DNA of 64,000 bases from Tetrahymena thermophila SB210 (lineage: Eukaryota; Ciliophora; Oligohymenophorea; Hymenostomatida; Tetrahymenidae), in contig NW_002476535.1 of assembly GCF_000189635.1 (NCBI RefSeq), positions 496,001 to 560,000 on the forward strand, in the 5' to 3' direction. Both the position numbers and the translations under genes were made by a program. Within the stretch, counting starts at the first letter, position 1, and each line of letters starts with the position of its first letter. The notes beneath the pieces were generated by a model, which saw only the letters and a program-made list of their open reading frames with translations, was not told the DNA's origin and made no database searches. Of the stretch, positions 1 through 11,956 are shown one piece after another.

Positions 1-508
1 TTAGATGATAATTAAATATGCTTATGATTGAAAAGGGCAAGCTTATAAAAAACAAAAAGTTAATTTATTGCTATTTCATTAGCAACAATCTTATTAATTA
101 CCAGAGAAGGGGAGGTAAATGAGAGGTAATTATTAATTATTAAAATAAATTAAAATTTCAATAGAAATAATCAATCAGAAATAATTAAAAGAAGTAAAAC
201 AAAAAAGCAAGCTCGCAAACAAATAAAAAACAAAAAAAAAAGCAGCAAAAAAACAAGAAAGAAATAATTAAACAAAGAAAGTAAGAAAAAAAAGCGTCAA
301 AATAAATTTAGTGTGATTAAATCTTCTTCTTAGCCATCGTAATTTTTTATAATAATCAATACTTTGTTTGTAATTAATTCAAAAGAAAACATTAAAAATA
401 TTAAATTAATCAATCAAATTACTTTAAAATCTTTGCTAAATTATTAATAAACAAATTAAACATAAATAGAAATCAATTATAAGTATTGAGCGAAACCTGT
501 AACATAAA
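1..508. other. 5' flank of SET gene, non-coding
   Basis: AT-rich spacer with long A and purine-rich runs around 180-300. No supported gene is visible. It probably carries the promoter and 5' UTR of the SET gene that starts at 509. Confidence 0.6.
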
Positions 509-3500
509 ATGAGTTAAACTAATTTCGTTAGTATTAGCGGGACAGGATTAAATCCGATGAGCCCTCCTACCATAAAATAATAGGTAAAGGATTTTGATGC
601 AAAATTCTCACTGGTAAAGTTATTAATTTATTTATAATAGAGTTAGGTAGATTAATTTGCAAAAACGATAAAAGGGGGAATTAAAACCTTAAGTTAACTT
701 TTTTAGCTAAATTATTTTATTAATAAACAACTAGCAGTAGAGTTAAAGCGAAGATATTGAAGAGTTGAAGAAGCAGTTATAAAGTCTTCAGCTTGAAGTT
801 AAGATAAAGAATGATCAGATCAAAAATTAGGACAGAAATTAGCTGGAATTGACTCAGTAGAATTAGAAACTCTACCAACACACTAAAGAGCTATAGTAAA
901 TGCTTTACTACAAGCAATAATAAATTGATAAATACAAGGTAAATCCACATTTATTTGGTTGAAATTTCATCAAATTAAAAAAAATAACCCTGAAATCATC
1001 GATTGATCAAAGCACTATGGTCCTCTAATTTGTTCTAAGTTAGCTTTTCTTACTATAAAATTAAAAATATAGTAAAAATAAGTCTATTTTTCATAAGAAA
1101 ACTGAAATCAACTCAAAAAGAATAGCAATATTGAGCATCATTTGAGAAGTTATTCATAAAAATAAAATTTAATCTTTGAAAATATCAAAACGAATATTTT
1201 TTTAATACATGTTTATCCAACATGATACTTTAATTGCTTTAAAAGACTTTAGTCTTTTATAATTACTTCATATTTTTAGAGAGCTGCTCAATTTGTAACT
1301 AACGCAATAGAATTAAAGGAAATATAAAAATAATAAAGACATAGAATGACATCTTGATAAATAAGTGCTTTCATAATAGTTATTTTATTGAGAATAGAAA
1401 AGCAGCAGAATTAATTATGAAAGTTATAGATAAAAATATTACTTTTAAAGTTCGTATTACAATATATTTATCTATTAAATAATTTTAACAGTGCTAATTA
1501 GAGTTAGATAGAATAAGGGGAGTTTTCTATTCTAAATAAAAGAAAAGACTTTTTTAATTTAGAATATTATTTTTATTTATATTGATTACATTCCTTATTA
1601 TCTATTTTATATTTCATAAAATTATAATAAAAAAACAAGACTCAGAATGGGATTTACAAAACAAATGTTGGATGCTTGGAAAAGACTTTATAAATTTTGT
1701 GTGAAGATATCTCCAAACAAGAAGGAAAGAAAAAAATTCTACTTGATTTGAATTAAATGAAATCTGAGCTGATTGAGTTGAGGGAAGCTCTCATGCGCGC
1801 TGAAGAAGCAAATAATTACACTTCTCCCTCTCTAACTAACTTAGATATTAAGATCCAAGAAAGCATTTAGGATTACTAGAATTCAATTTCTCCTATTAGA
1901 TCTAATAAGGCCCTACAAAACAATTCAAATTAATAAATGGGCTCATAACAATAATAGTAGTTCATTCAATAATTGCAAAATTAATAGTAGACTAGTCTCC
2001 AAGTATTACCTGATATTAATGGAAACTTTACTAATAGTGCCAATCAAGTAACCAGTACTAATAATATGAATGGTCTTAATGGTCTTAGCAGCAATAACAT
2101 TGGCAATAATTAAAATAATAACAATAGTAATACTTTGAATCCTAATAATAAAGATCAAAGAAAATATTATTAAATTCATTAATAAAATTCAACGAATAAA
2201 TTCGAATATGAAGTAATGCCAGTAGGAAGCTAATAGTAAATCCCTGTGTCTCAGATGTAAATAGAAAGTGTAGATAATTTGGAAGAAAGAAAAGAAAATT
2301 CTGTTCATGCTAGTCCTAGCACATCAGAATAAACTGATGACAAGGATAATTCCTAGAAGCTTGTAAATATTATTTTAATGTTTATTATTTTATTTATTGA
2401 GGAAATATTTACTCAATTAAAAAAGTATTATTTAAAGAATTAATTAAGAATAATTTATTTTTGGAGAAAAAAATATTAAAAATATATTGTTTTGATTATA
2501 AACAAAAGATCTAAAAAATCCTAAGCGATGGAGATCCAGATTATTCGAAAAATTTCATTCTTCTCAAATGGTTATCTGATACAAGCTCAGAATTCAATAA
2601 GATCAAAATGGTTTATTATAACAACTATCGTGGAGTTCATGCAAGACAAAAAATAAAGGTAATTTGAAAAAAATAATATTTTGATAGTTAATTAACACAA
2701 CATTATTAAGTAAATATCAAATAATCTTAATACTTTACTAAAAATATTCCATTAAATATTAAATGATAATAAACCAGTAAAATAATTCCAAAATAAAAAT
2801 TGAATTTTTTTATCAAATAACTTTTAATAATTTTTTATAAATTAATAAACATTTATCAATATTTTTTATTTTTTCCAAAAAATTAATTCTCAATACTTTT
2901 TATTTCGATTTATTAAAACAATAAAATTAAAGTTAATGGAATGATATTATATTCGCTCATTTATTCAGATTATTTATTGATTTTAAGACACACAAACAAA
3001 ACATTGATTTATGAGTTTTGTCTTTGTGAAATAACTAACTTCTTTTTTTTCAATATAAAAAGAAAGGAGAGTGTATTTTGTTTATACCTGTTGATAATAT
3101 GATTACACTTGAGCTTTCTAAAGAGCTGCCTATTTGCTAATTAATAGAGTCTAAAAACATTCGCTTGCTTTCACCAAAGCACACATTCTTATCAATTTAT
3201 ATCATCATTGAAAAGAAGAACCATAAATCATTTTGGAAACCATTCTTAGATATTCTTCCAGTTGAGTATACTACATTCCCTATATTGTACACAGATGAAG
3301 AGCTCTTTTGGCTTAAAGGTTCTCCATTTCTAAATTAAGTTAAAGAGAGGAGGGAATGTATCACTTAAGATTACCAAGCTATTGTCTCAAAAATACCAGA
3401 ATTCGCTAAGCTTTGCACTTTAGATGAATTTGCTTGGGCAAGAATGATGGCAGCTTCCAGAATTTATGGTTTGTTTATAAACAAAAAAAGAACTGATGCA

Positions 3501-4587
3501 TTTGTTCCCTTAGCAGGTAAATAGAATATTTGAAATGGTCTTAAGATTTTACAATTTTTATTTATTATTGAAATTAAAGATATGTTTAACCATCGTCGTC
3601 CTGCATATACTAATTGGGGCTTTTGTGAAGATAAAGGAGGATTTATGTTGAAAGCTTCTGAAGATATTCGTAGAGGTGACTAAATATATTATTCATGTGG
3701 GCGTAAGTGCAACTCAAGATTCTTACTCAACTATGGCTTTGTTGTTAAGAATAATGAGGCAAATGAAATCTAAGTAAATTACTTATTTTTTAATTATGCA
3801 TTAAAAAGGAATATTTTATATAAAAGCTAAGAGTTGATTTTGATAAAAAAGACGAAACTTTACCCATAAAATTATAAATGATTGGAAAGAGAAAACCTGA
3901 ATCACTCATTTTCAGGATTCATATTAATTATGAAGAAAAAAGTGTTTTAGAATTCTTCGGTTTTCTGCGTTTTGTTCTGATTCGTGATTATATCGTTCTT
4001 GAAAAGTTCCATGAAATGTCAGAAGGAAAAGAGTTTGATCCTCTGAGAACTCCTCCTTTCAGTATAGAAAATGAGAAGTAAATGTGGACAGAAATTCATA
4101 AGATATGTGCAGAAATAATGATTTAGTATCCTACTACATTAGATGTAATTAAAACAATTTTGTTAAAAAATTCATTTTTTTTAACTTTATTTATTGTAAA
4201 TTTAAAAAGGAGGATAAGAAAATTTTAGAAACTTCAAAATTAACTATTAATTAAAAGAACTGTGTCATCCTAAGAATGGGAGAAAAAGAAGTAATTAATT
4301 AATTTTAATATGATTAAACAAAATAAATATTTTATTCTTTTAAATTTTAAAGATTTTAATGTATTACATTACTATGGCTGATAGAATGAAGAAGCTCCTA
4401 ACAATGACAAAAACAGTAAATATTTCGTTACTGAATGAATAGCTTTATTTATAATTTTATTTTTTTAACTAAAAAGGAAGTGAAAAAGCATATCTTATAG
4501 AATTAAGAGTACACTAAATACTCAAGTTACGTCAATGGTATTGTTCTTTCTCTTTTAACAAAGAGGGAAACTTACGATGAAGAGTGA
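509..4587 (+). CDS. SET-domain protein (Rubisco LSMT/SETD3-like) with coiled-coil, Asn/Gln-rich N-terminus
   Basis: Probable protein-lysine or histidine methyltransferase of the SETD3/Rubisco-LSMT class. Ciliate-code exons: 509-613, 735-938, 1640-2362, 2509-2658, 3063-3516, 3580-3773, 3827-4144, 4210-4290, 4353-4415, 4477-4587; all phases agree, giving about 800 aa and a TGA stop. The N-terminal half holds a coiled coil (about residues 36-103) and a low-complexity Asn/Gln/Ser stretch. The SET core begins in exon 4 with a FxLLKWL segment and RGVHARQKIKKGE; exon 6 carries the cofactor-site motif DMFNHR and YYSCGRKCNSRFLLNYGF, the usual N-S-x-L-L-x-x-YGF signature. The substrate cannot be told. 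Intron 939-1639 is 701 nt, far longer than the others, so the 5' two exons could belong to a separate small gene and the SET gene could start at an in-frame ATG near 1759. ATG 509 is preceded by AAA, as is usual here. Confidence 0.85.
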
Positions 4588-5747
4588 GTTTATATAAAAA
4601 ATAAGCTTGGATAGCTTAGTCATTTCAAATATAACATAAAAAACTTTCTATAAAATTACAACTCAATAAAATAAATATATTTATACCCCATAAAAACTAA
4701 ATTGTTGGTTTTAAGAAAATTATTAACGAATTAAATAAAAGTTGTGCATTTGAAATTAAATTAATTGCTTGCTGATGAAAAAGGTCAAGAAATTTAGTTA
4801 CTTAATTTTATCCTAAACAAAAATATACATACATACAAATGACAACATGCTTTAATTATATCTAACTCTATCAAAAAAAAGTAGAATTAAGATTTATAAA
4901 AAGCCACGCTAATCAAATACTTTATTAACTATAAAATAAATAACAGCAGTCTTTCTAAAAATGAACTCTTTTATAAAATATTAAACTAGAAAAAGTTTAA
5001 TCAAATAAATGTTATTTGAAGTAACAACTAAAAAAATATTAGTAAACAAATATATCTATCCTTCTTTGAATCTTATTCCACTCACCATTGATTATATTAT
5101 ATTTAACTATCTATATCTATTAATTCTATAATATATATATCTATCTATATTTACCTACCTACTTTTATGTCTTATATTTATTATATTGAGATATTTCTGT
5201 ACAAATATTATATTATTATCTACAAATTTTTTTTTTTGTTTGTTTGTTTAAAAAGTATTAATTGCAAAAATATTTGAACACTGGTCAACTTTAGATAAAA
5301 ATAATACCATACCTAAAAAAATACTCTTATTTGATATTAATTTTTTAAAATAAAATTTTGAAATGTTTTTAAATGAAAATATAATTAATTTTCATTTATT
5401 TAAGTATTTATTTTTATTTATGAAAATAGGCTTGAATGTTTTAAATTATTAATTAGAGCCTAAAAATTTCTAAAAAATATTTGGTTATATTCCTTCAAAG
5501 GATAAATTTCAGTTTAAATTCATGACAAAGGTTAATCTAAATAGTTATATAGGATAACATTAATAAATTGATTACTGTTAACTAGAGGACTAAGTTAAAT
5601 ATACATATTTAGCTTGAAATATAAAGTTTGTTTATGCAATTTAAAAAAAATAAATTTTTGAATAAATGCAATAATAATTTTATTGAGTGCAAAAATAAAA
5701 TTTAAGCTTTTATTTTTGAATAAAAATGACTTTAAAAATTATATGAT
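4588..5747. other. Convergent intergenic spacer
   Basis: About 1.16 kb of AT-rich DNA between the 3' ends of the SET gene and VPS16. Around 5090-5160 it holds short TA/CTAT simple-sequence runs. I see no gene in it. Confidence 0.6.
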
Positions 5748-8700
5748 TCAACGCATGTTATAAATTGATTAAGATTAATTAGTAAATTAATTTTATGATG
5801 ATATCTATTTTAAGCTCTTAAGCTTTTCTCTAAGCTCATTAATCAAATCAACAATATGAGGACTTGTAATTTAGTAACTCATACTATCAAGTAAATCATC
5901 TTTCTCTTTTTAATAGGCTTATCTAATAATTCTTTCATATTGATGTTCTCTTGATTCTTAGTCTCTTATTTTTAATGCTATCCTAAAAGCAACTTGCTCT
6001 AAATTATTTTTTAGGAGTTGGTCAATTATAATTGAATAGGGAATAACTTCAGTTTTTCTATTTATTTCATCTACTTTTCTTTCTATTTCCTATTCTTTAG
6101 GTACAGGCTCATTGATGAGAAGTTTTAATTAGTTTACACTAACAGCTTTCGGATGCATTTTTATTTCACTTTGAAGTTTTTCTCTAGCTATGTCCTAGTT
6201 TTTAGCTAGGAGTTGCTTTAGTTGTTGGTAGATACTTATTTTGATATTTTTTTCATCCAAACTATTAAGATAATTCACAAATTTAATTTAATCATCGATA
6301 GCTAATGTATAAAATTTATCACTTAAATCTTTTTAGAATTCTATTTTAACTTGTTTAATTAATTCTGATTTTTTATTGATGTCATTTTATTTAATAGCAA
6401 ATTCAAGGAGAGAGAACCCTGCCTTTATAAATTATTTCTACTTTAACAAAAACTTATAGAGTAAGACGTATTGTTGTTATAATTTTTATGTATCAAGCTA
6501 AGTTTTTAAAAATATTTAGAAATGAGCACTTAAAATTTCTTCCTTAGAAAAGTAATCGAAGCTCTTTTCGCCTAACTTATCCCAAATAGTTTTAATGACT
6601 AAGTATATAAGATTCGAGTCTTTACTTTGTAAAGCTTCAACAAGGGCCTTGTAAAAATATTCTTCATTTGAGTTTGGCTTTAATTTTAAAAAACAAAATA
6701 AAAAATTAAATAAATAAAATTAATTTTTTTACTTGAGTCTTTGCCATACAAAGGAGGACTGGTATTCTTTTCTGAATACTAGGTTCAAAATTGAGTAATT
6801 CAAGGACTATTTTAGATTTTCCTACTTAAAGAGCTTTGTGTATAATATCGCTGAATGGGATATCTGTTTAATCTTTAAATTAATTTTTTATATCGTTTAT
6901 GATCTTCGAATCATCTTCGTTTTTTTCTATTTTACAACATGCCCAATGTATGTAAATTTCTTTTTTTATATCTAATCTAAGAAATTTGGATATCTCAATA
7001 GCAATATAGTGGTAATTGTATCTCAATAAAATTTTCAAAAATACTTCACTTGTTTCATAAAGATATTCCATTTACTTGTAAGTAATCGATCTTTTGTACT
7101 TTTGATACTAATTTAACTAATATGCCACTCTCAGTAATTTGCACACTTTTGTTAATTAATTCTCGCCATCTTCATCTTCATTATCAACATTATTTACTTT
7201 ATTACCCAACAAGAACCCTTATAATAAAATTCTTCCATGAGAAGCTGCCTTCAAAAGTTTTTACTATCTATATATATTGAATTCGTATTACCCTGCAATA
7301 ATACAATCATTTACAGCCTTCTCTAAATCTACCTAGTTATTTAATATATCATCTTATGAATTTACTTAAGTTTAATCATAGTTCTAGTTTTCAACATTAA
7401 TCTACGATTTTTGATACAGTTAATATGCCTATTTAAATAAAATTATAAAATTTTAACTAATTTTTTTAATATTAATTTCAATAAAAAAAGAAACTTATTT
7501 TGAAGTTTAAACTTCCATTCATCCTTAAAAATAAATAAAATCATATAATTTGATCTTAATATTTAATCGTTAATGAATATTACTGGAGAATAAGACCCAG
7601 TAGTATCAAAAATATTAAGGTATTCTTAAGGAGTGTTTCTAAGCATGTAAATTCTATTTTCTGCTAGAATTTTTACCCCATCTAATTCCTAAACACATAC
7701 AAAAGAAGGAATTTTAGATTCAAAATCATTGTTAAATTCAACTTTTGTTGAAGTTTCACTGCCAACTAAAAATAATGCATTTCTTATTTATATAACAACT
7801 GCCTTATTTTCTATCCAGTACATATTAATGTTCACCCTTGGAGTATTGTAAAGCTTTTATCTTTAAGAGTTGCTCATTTAATTACCTGAAAGCGGTGTTT
7901 AAGGATTAGTAATATTTGATTTATTATAATATTGGATTTAACTTTTAACTTTTTCTACTTCCTCTTAATAGTATATTCCTAAATCGCTAACAACAATTTG
8001 CTTATAATCATCTTCGCAGATTAAATGAACAATCCACGTTTCTTTATTTTAAGAAAATTCCTAAGTTAAATATGCTGTATGCAAACCTTTACAGTCTGAA
8101 GCTATTGCTTTTATATTTTTTAAGTTAATGACAGTGTCTTAATCAAGCCCAAGATGCTTTTCTTAACCATTATATAATTTAATTGGGTCTTTAAAACTTT
8201 CCGAAATGCACAAAACTCCACCTCCATTTCCAGCAGAATTAGCAACATATAAATTGAATTTAACATCATTCTCATCAAAAGAATCACCTTAAGGAATTAA
8301 ATTCCAGCATGAAATTTCACTGCTAATACCAGGATTTCCAAAATCAATTAATTTTCCCTCAACTAGATTATTCATAATGTAAAATCTATTACTTTTAGTG
8401 AAAAATCCCAATCCATTCTTTAAAATCTTTGTGAAAAATTAAAATAGAGTTAAAATCTTATGTTTAAATTTATGAATTTACTTTGGCTTCTACAATTAAA
8501 TCTTCATCTGGTTTGTTAAATCTTTTTTCTTCAATTCTTTTGCTTTCATATTAATCGAATTCAAATGGATTAATAAGATAATAAAATCCATTTTCTAAAA
8601 CAACTACTAGAAGTTCTTCGTATATAAAATCAAATCCTACTATTCTCTAATTATAAGGGAACTTAATTTTATTTAAGATAAGTCCTTCATTTGAATAAAA

Positions 8701-8913
8701 CCAGATATCTTCTTTAAACATGTCATTATTTTCAAAAAACTAAGTCTAAACAATATCTCTACAAATTGCTATAGGCCCACCAAATCTTGCTATGGCAACC
8801 TTCTTTTACTAAAGATCAAATTTCAATCTTTATACTAAATCGCAGTATATACTAAATTCATACTTTTCATCATCTAAGCTCTTAAATTCTTGTAAAATTA
8901 ATGAATCTTCCAT
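5748..8913 (-). CDS. VPS16: VPS16, core subunit of HOPS/CORVET tethering complexes
   Basis: Vps16 is a core subunit of the class C tethering complexes HOPS and CORVET, which drive endosome and lysosome fusion. Exons (reverse strand): 8913-8482, 8426-7584, 7428-6733, 6677-5748; phases agree and give about 966 aa against 839 in human. The N-terminal half fits the family's beta-propeller: RFGGPIAICRD near residue 55 and an ISSEISCWNLIP segment in exon 2. The C-terminal half is the diagnostic Vps16 helical region: a QKLLKAASHGR segment, CKLLRVA, IHWACCKIEK, and a KALQVGKSKIVLELLNFEP segment. It is divergent to the RING gene at 9751, so the two may share a promoter region. The stop used is TGA at 5748-5750; the tail past the conserved helix is short and ordinary. 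Confidence 0.95.
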
Positions 8914-9750
8914 CCCTAAATGTAAGCTATAATAAAAATTTGATTCAATTAAAGTATTTTTTGAGTATTTTTTATGCAATTAACAACAATAAAAAAATTT
9001 ATAGAACTTTTTAGTATGGAATTTCACAATATAATAAAATCCCTAGTACTGAATTTTAAAAATTAATAGATTTTAAAGCTTATATAGATTTAATATATTT
9101 CAAAGATTATCCAGATTTAATCTATTTTAATTCTAATATTGATTAAATATATTTTAAATTTTATCTTGATTAAATCTATTTTAAAGTAATCCTTTATTTA
9201 TATTTATTTTTTTTTTAAAAAAAAAGCTTACTCAATATATTTAATTTATTATTTATATTTGAACTCTTTAATATACTTATATTAATTAATTCTACACTTT
9301 TAACTAATAATTGGAATTTAAATATTTTTATTTTAAATTTAAAATATTTTATTTGTTCAATAGATAGATGTAAATATTTTAAAGAAAATCTAATATGTTA
9401 ATTTACTGGCTCAATTATTATAAAAAAAAGCAAAATTTCAAATTATAAATAAATATACAAAATGACTTAAAAGATTAAACTAAAATAAGAAGAATATTTT
9501 AATAATTCAGCAATAACTTTAATTGAAAGAATTATATTTTCTATTTTTATTTTTACTTTAAATATATCTAATATTCTGATCATTAATTTTTCATTTAAAA
9601 AACAGTGTTTATTTTAGAAAAATAAAAATTTTACATTACCAAAACTTTAATCATCAAATTGTTATAAATAGTTATTAAAAAATTTTAAACAATTTTCATT
9701 TTTTCATTAATCAAAGCTTAGAACGTAAAATCAAAACCCATAAGATTAAA
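8914..9750. other. Divergent promoter region between VPS16 and RING gene
   Basis: About 840 bp of very AT-rich DNA between two divergent starts. It should contain both promoters. A short degenerate repeat lies at about 9060-9190 (separate entry). No gene is seen. Confidence 0.6.
9060..9190. repeat. Degenerate short tandem repeat
   Basis: A motif of the form GATTxAATxTATTTxAA recurs about four times at roughly 35-45 nt spacing (near 9086, 9113, 9143, 9168). It lies in the divergent VPS16/RING promoter region. It may be chance in such AT-rich DNA or a decayed tandem repeat. Confidence 0.4.
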
Positions 9751-11534
9751 ATGTCATTTGAACCAAGTAGGATAGTGAATTATAAATAGGTAGAGTTTAT
9801 CATTGACGAACTTAAATGTAAAGTCTGCGATTGCATTTTAGAATGCCCAGTGAATTGCAAAGAGTGTCAAAATCATTTTTGTTGGAAATGCATTAGAGAA
9901 TGGTTAGAAACGCCTGGATCAAATAGGTATTTGGAAATAAATATTTAAAATATTATTTCAATTTAAAATTAAAAACTCTATGTTTATTTAAATTCTAATA
10001 TTATTACCAATATACTAGCTTGAAAAATTTTTAATTCTTATTTAATTGATAATGAAGAAAATGTCCCAGTTGTAGAGCTATTTGGAAAGAGAGAGAAGGA
10101 AGTTTGTTAATGAAAACGTTGCTTAGAAAACTTAATTTTTATTGCTAATACAAAGAAAAGGGATGTGAAAAAATATTAAATTATGATGATTTAGCTCAAC
10201 ATGAAATGAGAACTTGTGATTATGCTGAAAGGTTTTGCCCTTTTGGATGTAAGAAAAAAATTATGTCTAAAGATCTTTAATAGCACAAAGATGAATGCTT
10301 ATCGCATGAAAAATATGAGCTTAAAATGCGTAATAGACAGTCAAGTGGAGCTAGAGAAAAGAGCTTTTCAATATCATCTAATCCTGATTTTAACCCTTTT
10401 TCAAATTTAAAGTAGTTAAGATAGCTTGGGTTCAGTTGGGAAACTCATTTCAACATGGATAATTGCAAAAATGGTCTAGTAGAATTTACAGGAATGGGTT
10501 GGAAAAAATTAACGAATTTTGTCTAAGGCCTAAGTGGGTTAGCACCAGATGAGTAATTTAATAGATTAAAAGGTAAAGGAGATTTTGAATAATATGGTAT
10601 TTTGGGATGGACGTAAAAATTGTTTATTTACTTAAATAATTTATGTAATAATATGCTTTATAAAAATTTTAGGTATGCATTAGAAGTTGAAACACTAAAA
10701 TAGAAACTTGAAAAATGCTTTGTAATATTTTTTAACTTTACAAATCAAATCTATTTATTAATTTGGCATAATTATTATTCAAAATAACAAATATGCAAGT
10801 TTATTTAAAATAAAAAAAACAATTTACTTATTAAGCAACAAAATTGAATATGTGTAGTGAAATAGAACAATAACAATAATAATAATTATTATAAATAGTT
10901 ATGCTCTAAGAAACTAAATGAAGTTGTGTAGCTATTTAAGTAAAGAATAGACTATTTGATATTATTTGAGTAAGAAGAGCTTGAAGAGTTTAGTGATGAA
11001 GAAGTAGAAAGTTAAGCTGATTACAATTATATGGTGTTAAATTAAATGATAGGTTCTCTAGTTACATAAAATAGCAGTAGCAAAAGAAACTAGAAGAAAT
11101 TACATGATGATGAGTTTTTGTAGGATAATTTATCTATAATTAGAGAAACAGGTCATTTAATTTTTTCTAACATAGTTTTTTTATAATTAAATATATTCAA
11201 AATAGGTAGGTTTTGGGTTGATCATCTAATTAATTGTTAAAATAAGTAAGTTAGAATCGATATCACTGGATGGGAATTTTTAGAAGATTTTGCTCTTGGG
11301 TTAAAAGGTACTGCTAGTGAAAAATGGTTTTTGGATCTTACAAACGAAAATGATAATATGATTTGTTGGAGAGAAATTCTTCTCAGTGAAGATATAGAAG
11401 AAGAACTTAGCAAGTGCAAACTATGTATTTAAACAAGGGATAAAATTGTAATATTGTTCAAGACCAGGATAGATCGTCTTCTCTCACTTGAGCATTAAAT
11501 GCCTAAATGCGATGAAATTATAGAAAAGTATTGA
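9751..11534 (+). CDS. RING finger + TRAF-type zinc finger protein
   Basis: Likely E3 ubiquitin ligase of the TRAF-like type. Exons: 9751-9926, 10058-10612, 10673-10721, 10857-11151, 11206-11534; all phases agree, about 467 aa. The RING covers about residues 20-66: CKVC, a C-x2-C-x2-H-F-C-x2-C core, and CPSC completed across the first splice site. A TRAF-type zinc-finger region follows (C-x5-C...H-x4-C and CPFGC...H-x4-C). The middle holds a conserved-looking tryptophan-rich segment (SWETHF, GMGWKKL, YGILGWT) and the C-terminus is acidic with no MATH domain that I can see. Exon 4 begins with an Asn run. The substrate cannot be inferred. Confidence 0.85.
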
Positions 11535-11956
11535 ATAAAAAAAAATATTTCTTAAAAAGATTGATGCTATTTAAAAAGATTTTTAATATATTTAATCTAT
11601 ATGCATATTTAATTATAAAAGTTACTTAATTTTTGTAAACAAGTTTTTCTATTTAGTTTATCAGGTTAATTTTATTTATTTTAAAAATTAAACATTTGAT
11701 CTATTTAATTAAACAGAAAACTATTTATTTAATTGTTAGATTATTAGCTTCAAAGAAAAATTTTTTATTTAATCAGTCTTTTTTACAAACATTTATTTAT
11801 TTGATTTATATATTAGAAAATAAATGTTATTTAATTAATTAATTAATAATATAAACATTTTTTTGTTTTTGGAAAAACATAAATATTCGATTTATAAATA
11901 ATAATAGAAAGATACATTTTATATTTTAATAATTAAGAAAATTGTTGTGATTAATT
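11535..11956. other. Convergent 3' spacer
   Basis: About 420 bp of AT-rich sequence between two gene 3' ends. Nothing recognisable. Confidence 0.55.

Noticed and set aside
298..345. Possible start of a reverse-strand gene reading MAKKKI
   Set aside because: The frame turns into low-complexity hydrophobic residues at once, shows no splice donor, and no downstream exon is visible.
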